Positions 1 through 8,484 of a stretch of DNA of 64,000 bases are shown here, in pieces. Location of the stretch: assembly GCA_026709225.1 (NCBI GenBank), contig JAPOTJ010000041.1, positions 1-64,000 of the forward strand, given 5' to 3'. Under the pieces are notes generated by a model that did not search any database, was not told the origin of the DNA, and saw only the letters and a program-made list of their open reading frames with translations. Positions within the stretch are counted from its first letter, which is position 1. Each line of letters opens with the position of its first letter. Source of the stretch: Gammaproteobacteria bacterium (lineage in GTDB: Bacteria > Pseudomonadota > Gammaproteobacteria > Pseudomonadales > Azotimanducaceae). Position numbers and translations under genes: made by a program.

Positions 1-306
1 GCTGTCACAACATACACATTCGACCGCGCGTTGCGCCGCACCGAGGGATTTACGCCAGCCGATTAGTCGGCTATGAAGGAATAGTGAACTGCGCTCGAGA
101 AACACCTTCCCCGCTCTTAGCTGGGGACAAAGCCGGAAGTGAATGCTCTTGAAAACCGGTTGCTAAGCCCTATGATGGCGGTGTAAGATTTAACAATATC
201 CCTAATGTAGCAGGGACACCACTTCAATAAATGGTCGCACTGGAGAGGTTCCGGGCCGATCAGTCAGAGGAGAAGGGATGAATGCGATAACAGAAAGGAC
301 AGCATC
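1..306. other. Non-coding lead-in, no gene seen
   Basis: No convincing reading frame was found on either strand. Two short hairpins are visible: AGCCGA/TCGGCT at 57-72, and a C-rich/G-rich stem around 108-127. Neither is followed by a T run, so I do not call terminators. The last bases carry AAGGA about seven bases before the GTG start of the next gene, which is its ribosome binding site. Confidence 0.4.
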
Positions 307-552
307 GTGACTATCAGCACATGGTTGATTTGTATAGGGCTGGGGTTGAATATTCTAGGAGCTGTTCTCCTAGTTTTTTTCGCCTTGCCAAATGGGTTAC
401 AACTGGAGGACGGAAATCTAACCGAATGCGAAAAAAGGAAGAGACGTTTGACTCCCTGCATGGTGCGTTTGAGCCTGACGCTACTGGTTGTAGGATTCGT
501 TTTACAAATTGTAGGAACCGTAATCGCGGGCTCTGAGTCGAACGGTTGTTAA
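307..552 (+). CDS. Small two-helix membrane protein, unknown function
   Basis: This 81-residue protein has two hydrophobic stretches long enough to span the membrane, at about residues 4-29 and 54-75. A charged loop, rich in Glu, Lys and Arg, separates them. The start is GTG, preceded by a good AAGGA ribosome binding site at proper spacing, which is the main reason to believe it is a gene. It stands alone, with degraded toxin-antitoxin and ATPase remnants just downstream. I do not recognise a family. Confidence 0.55.
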   Translation: MTISTWLICIGLGLNILGAVLLVFFALPNGLQLEDGNLTECEKRKRRLTPCMVRLSLTLLVVGFVLQIVGTVIAGSESNGC

Positions 553-628
553 GCATTCCTACATTCAAACTTGAAGTGCAACGCTTGGTGAGACAGTAAT
601 TTCACAATAATCGACGGCGATTTGCAGG

Positions 629-747
629 GCAACACAGTGACGACCTCCGCCACGCGGGAGCTCGATAGCTTTCTTTCTGCCTCGGCTTGTGGACAGGTGC
701 GTCCGCAACGCAGGGATCGGGATTTGTTCCCAGCATTTGAACTGTGA
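629..747 (-). pseudogene. C-terminal remnant of the AAA ATPase found at 3.3-4.6 kb
   Basis: The minus-strand translation contains IPIPALRTHLSTSRGRKKAI, which closely matches the last part of the ATPase encoded at 3269-4573 (VPIPSLRTHLSTGRDRKKTI). The DNA is also visibly similar between about 640-700 and 3310-3365. No ATPase sequence precedes it, since upstream codons lose the match within about ten residues. It is therefore a partial duplicate or the scar of a lost copy, and is not expected to make a functional protein. Confidence 0.6.
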
Positions 748-836
748 CATTGTCGGCGCAAAACGCAAACTGGTGGTTCTTCTTCCTCCTCACCGTGTGG
801 CCGAGAGCGCGTTCGCAGTGCCCCCTACCTCAATCG

Positions 837-1028
837 ATGACAACCGAACTATTGACAAAAGGGCAGATCATCATTCCTAGACCCATTCGTCAGCACTGGG
901 AAAGAGAGATGGATTTCGCAGATGCGCTACATCTTGGCGCTTCTGCTACTTGCGAGGCGATGCTCGCGTTCGACCGTCAGTCTACTATGGCGGCGGCAGA
1001 TCACTCACTCCATGTCACCATGCCTTGA
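837..1028 (+). pseudogene. Chimeric remnant: AbrB-type antitoxin start joined to PIN toxin end
   Basis: The first 20 codons (MTTELLTKGQIIIPRPIR) match the N-terminal strand-hook of AbrB/MazE-fold VapB antitoxins. After about four residues the same open frame continues as DFADALHLGASATCEAMLAF, the typical C-terminal end of a VapC-type PIN ribonuclease. An intact operon would have the rest of the antitoxin and most of the toxin in between. A single in-frame deletion of several hundred bases would give exactly this 63-residue chimera. It lacks the N-terminal catalytic Asp of PIN domains and so should not be a nuclease. Confidence 0.6.
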
Positions 1029-1221
1029 CAATCCGTCTCCAGCGTTTTTGCCATCGCCCACATCCGTTCGGAGTCTAGCACCCACGAGGTTCCAATCGAA
1101 GCGTTGGACAAGACTGCATAGGGACACAGCGACATAATTCCACTAAAATGACTTGCATGCCCCCGTACGCGAATGGTTTTTTCAAGAAGATGTTGTCTGG
1201 CTTTTCGCGCCGAAACTTGAA

Positions 1222-2049
1222 ATGACGAGTCCTAGACGCAATTTGCCAGACTTTGAGTCACCGCCACTGACGGAAGTGCTTATCTCGGTTCAGTTCGATC
1301 CACTTCCGGGGCTACAGGTGCCTCAAATAGGGCTCTTTTGGTCAAAGATACGTGACAGATTTCCACACACCGAACAACACGCTCCCGTTGATCCCGTCAA
1401 TGAAAGATTCGGGCCCCCTGCACCTCCGCAGATTCAGGTTGCGCTCTCTCAGCTACCTCCTATGCTGCGCACTTGGTTTCTCAACGATGACGGTTCGGAA
1501 CTCATTCAGATTCAAGCAGACCGTTTTATGCATAACTGGAGGAAGGTTGAAATCCAAGACGCTTACCCTAGATACGAATACGTCCGCAGTCAGTTTGTGC
1601 GTGGCATCAGCGAATTTTGCGGTTTTCTTGAAGAGGAAGAGATCGGTAGCATACGGCCGACCCAGTGTGAAGTAAGCTATATCAATCACATTGAACCAAA
1701 TGAAATTTGGAAGAGTCATTCTCGGATTGGAGAAGTAATATCCGCATGGAACCCAAGCAAACTTGAAGAAGCTTCGCCTGATATTGAGAGCGTCGGGATC
1801 GTAATGCAGCAACTGATCATCGATGAAGGTTCTAAGCCTGTAGGCAGGCTGCACATTTCAGCACAGCCTGCCTATCGCACGAATAGCAGAGAACCATTGA
1901 TTGTATTGAGCCTGACGGCAAGAGGAGCTCCCGCGGAGCCGACAATCGAAGGCATACTGGAATTTGCAGATAGAGGGCGCGATGAGATTGTTCGTGGCTT
2001 TGCTTCGGTCACTACGCCCACGATGCACAAGTACTGGCGGCGAACATGA
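1222..2049 (+). CDS. TIGR04255 family protein
   Basis: The protein has the characteristic N-terminal signature of the sporadically distributed TIGR04255 family: LPDFESPPLTEVLISVQFDP, followed by LFWSKIRDRFP. Family members are about 250-280 residues, and this one is 275 from the ATG at 1222. The frame is open further upstream to a TTG at 1153, but homologous sequence begins at MTSPRRNLPDFE. The biochemical function of the family is unknown. Its patchy distribution and constant pairing with two small downstream genes suggest a mobile multi-gene unit. It overlaps the next gene by four bases (ATGA), so the two are translationally coupled. Confidence 0.85.
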   Translation: MTSPRRNLPDFESPPLTEVLISVQFDPLPGLQVPQIGLFWSKIRDRFPHTEQHAPVDPVNERFGPPAPPQIQVALSQLPPMLRTWFLNDDGSELIQIQADRFMHNWRKVEIQDAYPRYEYVRSQFVRGISEFCGFLEEEEIGSIRPTQCEVSYINHIEPNEIWKSHSRIGEVISAWNPSKLEEASPDIESVGIVMQQLIIDEGSKPVGRLHISAQPAYRTNSREPLIVLSLTARGAPAEPTIEGILEFADRGRDEIVRGFASVTTPTMHKYWRRT

Positions 2050-2642
2050 TGACCCAAGCGACTGCATACACAGGACTCTATGCTGACCAGAAGCTACTGT
2101 TTGATGCCACTTTATGCGGATCTCAACTAATTGGGCAGCAGCAGCATCAAGTGAGTGCAGCCAGTCTCATTTCAAGTAAGGACATGGCCTTGTTCGGCTC
2201 GGCTGATTCCAACGATAGTCTTATAGTTGCCACTACTCTGGCCGTTTGGATCTTCGACGCCGTGAGATCGCTTAACTCGCTGCTTGCCCTAGAGGAAAAC
2301 TGGGATTCATATGGCGCACGAGCTATCTCTATAGACACTGCTCTCTCCACAATTCGCCTCTTGGATTCTGTCATTGATGATAGAACTCCCATGCCTTCGA
2401 TTGTCCCGGTGCCCACCGGGAGCATTCAGCTTGAATGGCATCAGTCAGGAATTGATCTCGAGGTAGAGGTCACAGATTCTGGCAGGTTCTCAATTTCCTA
2501 CGAGGATATGTCTGGTCAGACCGTATCTTACGAGGAAGAATCACCTATGCACTCAATTCGGGATCCAGGTCCGCTCGTTGTTTGCATCAAGGAAATACAG
2601 CATCGCATCCAAGAGGAGCCTGCCAACACATATGAATGGTGA
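2046..2642 (+). CDS. Second gene of the TIGR04255 operon, unknown function
   Basis: This 198-residue protein starts inside the stop of the TIGR04255 gene. Its middle has LNSLLALEENWDSYGA and, further on, GSIQLEWHQSGIDLEVEV, both of which I recognise as recurrent in the small protein that accompanies TIGR04255 genes. No enzyme motif is visible. The close coupling (four-base overlap upstream, eleven-base overlap with the next gene) implies the three products are made together, perhaps as a complex. Function unknown. Confidence 0.8.
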   Translation: MMTQATAYTGLYADQKLLFDATLCGSQLIGQQQHQVSAASLISSKDMALFGSADSNDSLIVATTLAVWIFDAVRSLNSLLALEENWDSYGARAISIDTALSTIRLLDSVIDDRTPMPSIVPVPTGSIQLEWHQSGIDLEVEVTDSGRFSISYEDMSGQTVSYEEESPMHSIRDPGPLVVCIKEIQHRIQEEPANTYEW

Positions 2643-3046
2643 TGGCCTGGAAGATGATCCAAGTATTCGAGACGAGTGTGAATTGCTCAGAAGAGTTCCG
2701 CTCAAGAGAGATGTCAACATCGTGTGGGACGATAACCAGCGGCGTTGGCGTCCTTCGTCCGCTTCATTCCAAGACCATCCCAACGGTTCACCTATGTCTG
2801 TCGTCTTGGGAGATGCACTCGTTGAAGCTGGTCGCAGTGCCCTAGAAGTTCTGGCCGGGCACGATGGCTTTGGGCTTGCCGCGATTCATGCCGGGACAGT
2901 CCGCGACCACCAGCTAGGCGTGGTAAAAAGACCCGTTGCCAAGCGAACCCGCCTATGGCTTGGTGACAGGAGACAAAAAGCGCAGAAAGGTCAGCAGACA
3001 ACTGGCCAAGCTTTCTCGATGGGTGGTTCCGCCGGACATCAACTAG
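2632..3046 (+). pseudogene. Third gene of the TIGR04255 operon, frameshifted
   Basis: The gene starts at the ATG at 2632, inside the end of the previous gene, and reads MNGDGLEDDPSIRDECELLR onwards. Coding character holds through RDHQLGVVKRPVAKR at about 2945. From there the frame runs on into sequence unlike a protein, ending at 3072. The adjacent frame picks up exactly where it is lost, with EPAYGLVTGDKKRRKVSRQL and then RWVVPPDIN followed by a stop at 3044-3046. Joining the two frames gives an intact-looking product of about 137 residues, so a one-base indel near 2943-2950 has broken the gene, unless it is a sequencing error. Confidence 0.6.
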
Positions 3047-3047
3047 G

Positions 3048-3230
3048 AGCCTGCGCCAGTTCGAGCGCCTGAGAACCAAGGAGCAAGGCTTCATGCATGC
3101 CTATATGAGGTTTCGCGCACAGGTGGATACCGATGGACTTGTTCCCAACGCTGACCAGAATATTCTGCATGGACTCCGTGACTCAAGTCCCGGCCGAGTT
3201 CTAGCTTTGGCGAATAAAGTATCTCCTTGA
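3048..3230 (+). other. Open, possibly coding stretch after the TIGR04255 operon
   Basis: One frame stays open from 2964 to a TGA at 3228-3230. The part after 3048 has a protein-like composition (for instance FMHAYMRFRAQVDTDGLVPN). There is no ATG until 3093, which would leave 45 residues. It may be a short fourth gene of the operon or a truncated remnant. I do not recognise it. Confidence 0.25.
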
Positions 3231-3268
3231 TACCATTCCGGACTCGCCAATTCCCTCAATGCGGACAT

Positions 3269-4573
3269 TCATCCGTGACAAGGCGCGGAAAGCAAGTGAC
3301 GGCACCTGTCACGCAAGAGTTCGATCGTTTTCTTTCTATCTCGGCCTGTGGACAGGTGTGTCCGCAGTGAAGGTATTGGGACTTGGAGATGTCGTTTCAC
3401 TTTCTCGTATTGATCGTCAACCTCAAAGACGCCGCAATGGATACATTGGTGAAAGACAGTGTCGATTCGTTCATTCGTCATGCCAAACTTCGTTTTTGCA
3501 ATGTCTTTCACTTCATATGCGGTGAACGTTTCACCAGTTCCCCGTTGCCGCAAGCACTCGGTCAAGGCTTCGCCATACTCACCGAAATCAACCCTATCGA
3601 GCACATCCTCGTAGTGATCCACACGAAATTCGTGGCCGATTTCGAGCACTCGTTCAAGCGTGATCCGAGGCGTACCGGACACAAGCTCCCCGGCAATCCC
3701 GCGCATATAGGCTTGCAAATGGCGTGGATAGCATTCGCTCGTTTCGATGATGGCTTGGTTGAAGGCGGCAAGTGTATTGGCCGGAATATCGTGGAATCCG
3801 AACTGTGAATGCGACCAAAACTCATCAAGGACAAGCTGCACCTCGGATTCCTGTAGTGTACTGAGCCTAGATGGTTTGCTTCCCGTGATGCGTGGCGACA
3901 CGCCAACATCGGAGAGCTTCTGTCTCGTATCAGACAGTCCGCTGAATACGGTAAAAACTTTGAGCTGCCCAGTCTCCCCATCGCCTAGCGAAATGGCAAT
4001 GTCATTCAGATCTTCATAGGTTGCCCGAACTCGTTGCGCTTCATCAATCAGCACGATGAATAACTTGTCACTTGGGACTTCAAGGCAATTGTTCAACACG
4101 CTCCAAACAGGCTCCCCCGTTTGCAGTCGTTCCACCGGCGTGAGCTTGGACGAGCCATAACCAACACCAAGCGTGATGCCTTTGATGCCTAGGGTTCCCT
4201 GATACGCCTTTTGTGTGGTTCCATGTACGAAATTGTTGCCGAAACCACAGCTTTCAGCAAAGGTGCCGACGAATTGAGATGGATGATTCAGGTGATTCCC
4301 TGTCAAGTGAACAGGCAGCACATCCTCCGAATGGATGTACGTGTTTCGTAATTCTCGAAGGACGGATGTCTTCCCACTCCCCGGCGGACCTTCAATCACA
4401 TGGGCGTTGTCAAGAGACCGACCGGCTTCGCGGAGTTCCCATAATTGCTTTTCGACATCCTCGAAAACAGCATCGCGTCCGACAAACAAAAAAGGTTCCC
4501 GGCGATCACCTTTGCGCACTAAGGAATCCAAGGCTTCCCTGTTCCGGTCTGTCACGTTGTTTTCGATATGCAT
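3269..4573 (-). CDS. AAA+ / TniB-like ATP-binding protein
   Basis: From the ATG at 4573 the product is 434 residues. Walker A is GPPGSGKT (about residues 62-69) and Walker B is LFIVLIDEAQR. A Sensor-like region and an alpha-helical C-terminal half follow. The N-terminal FLFVGRD preceding the P-loop is typical of ORC/TniB-like STAND-type ATPases that sense and bind DNA or partners. A paralogue lies at 13459-14670 and shares the PIPSMR/PIPSLR C-terminal motif; a third, broken copy of this C-terminus lies at 629-747. It is the third gene of a minus-strand run after MntA and HepT, 66 bases behind HepT. Its cellular role is not known. Confidence 0.7.
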   Translation of the reverse strand: MHIENNVTDRNREALDSLVRKGDRREPFLFVGRDAVFEDVEKQLWELREAGRSLDNAHVIEGPPGSGKTSVLRELRNTYIHSEDVLPVHLTGNHLNHPSQFVGTFAESCGFGNNFVHGTTQKAYQGTLGIKGITLGVGYGSSKLTPVERLQTGEPVWSVLNNCLEVPSDKLFIVLIDEAQRVRATYEDLNDIAISLGDGETGQLKVFTVFSGLSDTRQKLSDVGVSPRITGSKPSRLSTLQESEVQLVLDEFWSHSQFGFHDIPANTLAAFNQAIIETSECYPRHLQAYMRGIAGELVSGTPRITLERVLEIGHEFRVDHYEDVLDRVDFGEYGEALTECLRQRGTGETFTAYEVKDIAKTKFGMTNERIDTVFHQCIHCGVFEVDDQYEKVKRHLQVPIPSLRTHLSTGRDRKKTIELLRDRCRHLLSAPCHG

Positions 4574-4639
4574 GGCTGTCCCAAGGGCCTCGCATTCAAT
4601 AAGGGGGATCGGCGTGTATTCGATTATAGGCGTCAAAAC

Positions 4640-4909
4640 CTATGCATGTTGTAGCTTTCGTCGTCCAGCCCTAATTCCCTGACAAGGAAAAGGGGAGAGC
4701 GAGGGGCTCGCGCACGGTGCGTCGGACGGGGAATCGCCTTCTGCCGCCTTTGTCGTTTCGCTCAGCCCTTTTGATGCCTCGCTCATGGTTTGCAATGTGT
4801 ACAAAATGGCTCGCTGCGTTTTGATGTCGGTGAAAAACGCATCTTTGCCCTCTTGCTCAGCTATTCTTGAGACGTAGTGTGCCCCATCTAGCATCGAACT
4901 GATGAGCAC
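4640..4909 (-). CDS. hepT: HepT-like toxin, C-terminally truncated
   Basis: The middle of this 89-residue protein matches HepT of the minimal nucleotidyltransferase toxin-antitoxin system: DAFFTDIKTQRAILYTLQTM followed by SEASKGL. Complete HepT proteins are about 110-140 residues and end with the HEPN catalytic motif RX4-6HXY. Here the sequence diverges after ETTKAAEGDS into low-complexity residues and that motif is missing, so ribonuclease activity is unlikely. The start is GTG at 4909, 23 bases after the stop of the partner gene. The antitoxin upstream looks complete. Confidence 0.6.
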   Translation of the reverse strand: MLISSMLDGAHYVSRIAEQEGKDAFFTDIKTQRAILYTLQTMSEASKGLSETTKAAEGDSPSDAPCASPSLSPFPCQGIRAGRRKLQHA

Positions 4910-4932
4910 TTGATCGGCATCGACACTCGGAC

Positions 4933-5217
4933 TCAGAGCATTACCGCTTCGTTGAATATACGATCTTTCAGCATTGGGTGAACACTGCGGTCTACGACCA
5001 CATCAACTTTACGACCGAGCAAAGATTCGACATCACCAAGCAATCCAGCAAGATCAAACCCACTTGTGCGCGGTCCTGCTCGAACGAGCAAATCCACATC
5101 ACTCGACTCGTTCGACTCGCCCCGTGCCATCGAACCGAACACACGAACATGAGAGAGCCCGTGCGTTTTGGCGATTTGCACGATGCGGTGGCGATGTTGT
5201 TCGATGAGCTTGTCCAT
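4933..5217 (-). CDS. mntA: MntA-type minimal nucleotidyltransferase antitoxin
   Basis: This 94-residue protein has the defining nucleotidyltransferase signature: GSMARGE, then DVD at about residues 28-42 (the GSX10DXD motif). A third acidic position lies in KVDVVVD. MntA antitoxins AMPylate HepT near its active site and so silence it. The gene is the first of a minus-strand run, with hepT next. Length and motifs are complete, in contrast to the broken HepT. Confidence 0.85.
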   Translation of the reverse strand: MDKLIEQHRHRIVQIAKTHGLSHVRVFGSMARGESNESSDVDLLVRAGPRTSGFDLAGLLGDVESLLGRKVDVVVDRSVHPMLKDRIFNEAVML

Positions 5218-5346
5218 GTGGCAGATCAGGTTGCCTGAACAAGGGATGTTCTACATGCGGATTATACCGGTGGATTGTGACGCGCTCGCCGCAAACAAGG
5301 CCTCCTTAGGGAGGGGATGTTCACACCGGAACTGCTGCCCGACGGC

Positions 5347-5378
5347 GGGAAGCTCTGAGATGCTGGTCAGAGCTTCCC
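5347..5378. terminator. Strong hairpin between mntA and TonB receptor
   Basis: Perfect 12-bp inverted repeat GGGAAGCTCTGA / TCAGAGCTTCCC with an eight-base loop. It lies about 45 bases past the stop of the TonB receptor gene, which reads toward it. There is no clear T run, so it may terminate transcription weakly or protect the 3' end of the receptor mRNA. Confidence 0.5.
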
Positions 5379-5423
5379 TCGCAGGGCAAGCTTTTAGTCG
5401 ATTTTGCGCCGGTGATTCGTGAT

Positions 5424-7901
5424 TTACAGGCTCACGCGAGCGGTGATGCCGGCGCGACGCTGTTCGGGGAGGGTTGCGCCGATGGCGCGTGCATAGAATG
5501 CGGTGCCCGACCCTTGTACGTAGCGAATCAATGCTGGGGAGGCATCGTCGTCAAGCGCGTTATCCACCCACACATCAAAGGCCAAGCGGTCGTTCGCTAC
5601 GCCCGCGCGCAGGTTGAGAATTTGTCGATCGCCCGTGTGCGCAAGGTTGTAGACTTGGGGGTAGCGCTTGGAGTTGTAATTCCAGTCAGCGCGGGCAAAC
5701 CAGCCCCATCCGTTCATCATCTGACCATGGAAACTTGTGCTTAAGGACGCCTGATGCTCGGAGGTATGCGGCAACTGCTGACCAGCAAGAATTACATCGC
5801 CACTCGGAGCATAGCCGAAGATAAGCGCCGCCTCCCTAAACGTTCCCGGAACCGTTGTGGCATTTTCTTCCAGCGAAAGGGTGAACTCTTCAATCTCGCT
5901 ATCGATCCAAGCATAGGCGAGGCGCGCATCCCAAAAGTCGGTGAGGCGCACGTTGAAATCCACTTCCAACCCGGTAATTCTGGCTTCGCCGATGTTCTGC
6001 GTAATCGAGAACGTACGATTTTGACCCATGACCGAAACATTACGTGTTGTTGTGAGCTGCATGTCCTCCCACTCGGTGTGAAACACAGCGATATTAGCTT
6101 CGGCTCGACCGTCCATCAACAGGGACTTGATACCCGCTTCGTAACTCACTGCGTTTTCCTCATCCACTGGCCGCTCAGCCTCGGGCAGTCCCGCTTGATC
6201 ATTGATGTTACCCGGTTTGTTACCCAAGGCGACATTTCCGTAGATCAGCGTATTGTCGTCATAGCGGTAGCTCAGCGTGAGCTTTGGCAACACGGCATCA
6301 AAGGTTTCCTCTAGCCAAGTGTCGCCTTCCTCGGGACGCTTGCTGATCTCGTCCTCGTTGTAGCGCAGTTCGGCGTTCACGGTCAATTGCTCCGAAAGAT
6401 CGAACTGCACCGAACCGAACACGGACATGTTGGTGATGGCTTCGGCTCCGTTGTCTCCAAACATCTGCGTTTGCGGATCCCATGAGGCTTTGCAGTTCGC
6501 TGGATTCGCTCCAAAGAACGTGAACCCGCAGCGGCCGTCGCTCGAAGTGACTTGCATGCTGGATTCCTCCGAGTCATAGTAGTAGGCACCAACCACATAT
6601 CGCAAACTGGTCCCGAACCCACCGCTCAAGCGCAATTCTTGAGAGAAATCTTCGAATTCGTCTTCGTCCCAAGTCAGAAAGCCGAGGCGGGCTGGTTGTC
6701 CAAAGTAAGTAATGAACTCGGACTGCCCGAAGGTCTGATCCTGCGCGTCCTCAGTATCAACGCTGTTGTAGCCGGTGACGGAGGTAAGGGTAAGGTTATC
6801 GTTGATGTCGTAATCCCAGCGCAGACCAAGCCGCAGGCTATCGCGCTCTATGCCGGAGAAGGGGAAGTAATCCGTCTCCAAGCTCGCATTGTCACCACCA
6901 CCGCTATTCTCCAACACTGTTGACACGTCGACCTCGCCACAGTAATAGCCGGTTCCACCATAAGGTGTTGTGTGGAGCGAATTACCAGCATTCCTCCCGC
7001 TGACTGCTATCGCTGTCGCCTCCGGGGTGCCAGCAGGCGGCTGCGGATGAGGCGTGCCACGAGGCGTCTGGAAGCAATTGTTCATGCTGTAGGGAAGAAT
7101 ACCAATCGCATATTGCGCATCATCGGTTGCCTCGTAAATACCATGCAGGCGAATACTCAATCGATCATTCGGGGTGAAGGTTGCGACACCGGTGAAACTG
7201 GTCGATTCCTCATCGCCAACCTCGTTGTCAACCGCAGGCGCTCCGAGCGCGTTGCCAGCGAAACTGTTGTTGTATTCACCCCCGCGCTGATATTGGCTGA
7301 TGGTGACGGCTACCCCAAACGTGTCCGAAAAGGGGCCACCTGCGTGGACTGAAATGCGTGAATAGTCGCGTTCGCCAATCTCTGCCGAAGCCTCGGCGCT
7401 GAACGATTCGCCGGGACCTCTGAGGACATAGTTCACTGCGCCGGCGAGCGTTGAGCGGCCGTAGAGTGCGCTCTGCGGCCCTTTCACGACTTCAACCCGT
7501 TCCAAGGCAGCCAACGGAACCGATGCATTGCCTTCCTCAATGATGATGCCATCGACAAACAAGCCAGCATTAGGACGTCCAAGGATGTTGGATTGGCCCC
7601 TGATGACCGGACGGAAGTCGTTGCGCCCAAACGCTTGCGCAAAGTCGAAGCCGGGCGTCGCATCGGCGATGTCTTGAATCGAGGCAATGCCCCGCTCCTC
7701 AATCGCATCCGCCGTCAGCGCGTTTACCGTCGCTGGCACGTCGCGAAGGTTCTCTTCGATTTTCCTTGCGGTAACGACGATCTCCTCAATCATTGACGCG
7801 CCGGACTCTTCCTGCGCTAGAACGCCGATAGGAACGAGGCACAAGGAGAAAAGTGCCGAAAACAAGAACCCTTGGCCGAAACGTGAAACTATACTGTTCA
7901 T
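5424..7901 (-). CDS. TonB-dependent outer-membrane receptor
   Basis: This 825-residue protein has an N-terminal signal peptide (cleavage expected after VLA, about residue 29) and a TonB box (IEEIVVTARK). Next comes a plug domain with VPATVNALTADAIEERGI and VEVVKGPQSALYGRST, and then a long beta-barrel. Such receptors take up ferric siderophores, vitamin B12 or, in marine and sphingomonad-like bacteria, organic oligomers, using energy from TonB-ExbBD. The substrate cannot be read from the sequence. The last residue is Leu (RVSL) rather than the usual aromatic. It is divergent from the small gene at 8015 across a promoter region with a palindrome. Confidence 0.9.
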   Translation of the reverse strand: MNSIVSRFGQGFLFSALFSLCLVPIGVLAQEESGASMIEEIVVTARKIEENLRDVPATVNALTADAIEERGIASIQDIADATPGFDFAQAFGRNDFRPVIRGQSNILGRPNAGLFVDGIIIEEGNASVPLAALERVEVVKGPQSALYGRSTLAGAVNYVLRGPGESFSAEASAEIGERDYSRISVHAGGPFSDTFGVAVTISQYQRGGEYNNSFAGNALGAPAVDNEVGDEESTSFTGVATFTPNDRLSIRLHGIYEATDDAQYAIGILPYSMNNCFQTPRGTPHPQPPAGTPEATAIAVSGRNAGNSLHTTPYGGTGYYCGEVDVSTVLENSGGGDNASLETDYFPFSGIERDSLRLGLRWDYDINDNLTLTSVTGYNSVDTEDAQDQTFGQSEFITYFGQPARLGFLTWDEDEFEDFSQELRLSGGFGTSLRYVVGAYYYDSEESSMQVTSSDGRCGFTFFGANPANCKASWDPQTQMFGDNGAEAITNMSVFGSVQFDLSEQLTVNAELRYNEDEISKRPEEGDTWLEETFDAVLPKLTLSYRYDDNTLIYGNVALGNKPGNINDQAGLPEAERPVDEENAVSYEAGIKSLLMDGRAEANIAVFHTEWEDMQLTTTRNVSVMGQNRTFSITQNIGEARITGLEVDFNVRLTDFWDARLAYAWIDSEIEEFTLSLEENATTVPGTFREAALIFGYAPSGDVILAGQQLPHTSEHQASLSTSFHGQMMNGWGWFARADWNYNSKRYPQVYNLAHTGDRQILNLRAGVANDRLAFDVWVDNALDDDASPALIRYVQGSGTAFYARAIGATLPEQRRAGITARVSL

Positions 7902-7957
7902 TGGATGACCCCCTCGATAGGTTTGCTGGAAGTGAGCGTGAAGTCGAATATAGCATA

Positions 7958-7969
7958 ATGATATATCAT
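7958..7969. promoter_or_regulatory. Palindrome in divergent promoter region
   Basis: ATGATATATCAT is a perfect 12-bp palindrome in the 113-base gap between the divergent receptor (start 7901) and the gene at 8015. It sits where an operator for both would be expected. AT-rich palindromes occur by chance, so this is only a candidate. Confidence 0.3.
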
Positions 7970-8014
7970 GTGTACAACTTGCGGAACAATCAAAGGACGC
8001 ATTAAGGAGACATC

Positions 8015-8464
8015 ATGGCTGACACGATTCGAACAGGCATGCCGGTACTCGCGCGGCACGAAGGCGAATGGAAGGGTGAATACGTCCTGCACGCACCCGA
8101 CGGCTCGGTGCTCGACCGGCACGATTCGCACCTTATCTGCACGTTTCCAGACGCGAGCGACTTCGATTACTTTCAGCAGAACATTTACAAGTGGGCGGAC
8201 GGACGGGGCGAGACCTTTGACTTTCCGGCGACGTATCGCGACGGGCGCATCTGGTGGGACACCGAGCGCATTGCCGGGTCTGCGTGGGAAGTCGATGAGC
8301 GCAGCATCATGCTTTCGTGGACGCGCAAAGACATGCCCGGCAGCTATCTCTACGAGATGATTCAGATCAACGCGACAAGCGACAAGCGCGCCCGCACTTG
8401 GCATTGGTTTCAGGATGATGAGATCGTCAAGCGCACTTGTATACGGGAGAATCGCATCGCTTGA
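8015..8464 (+). CDS. Small calycin-like protein (DUF3598-like), unknown function
   Basis: This 149-residue protein is preceded by AAGGAGA six bases before the ATG. It opens with GMPVLARHEGEWKGEYVLHA and continues with alternating strand-like segments rich in Trp and Tyr (IYKWADGRGE, GRIWWDTERI, ARTWHWFQDD). This pattern fits a small beta-barrel such as lipocalin/FABP-like folds that bind hydrophobic ligands. No signal peptide is present, so it is probably cytoplasmic. It is divergently paired with the TonB receptor, which suggests a shared substrate pathway. The family assignment is from memory of the pattern only. Confidence 0.6.
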   Translation: MADTIRTGMPVLARHEGEWKGEYVLHAPDGSVLDRHDSHLICTFPDASDFDYFQQNIYKWADGRGETFDFPATYRDGRIWWDTERIAGSAWEVDERSIMLSWTRKDMPGSYLYEMIQINATSDKRARTWHWFQDDEIVKRTCIRENRIA

Positions 8465-8484
8465 GCGACGCGCTGGAGGGCTGC

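Noticed and set aside
2578-3072. Full 164-residue frame as one gene
   Set aside because: The first 18 codons overlap a better frame (2046-2642) and the end after about 2945 is out of frame with the conserved tail.
4933-5422. Plus-strand frames over mntA and beyond
   Set aside because: They are shadows of mntA or span the hairpin at 5347-5378 with no protein-like signature.
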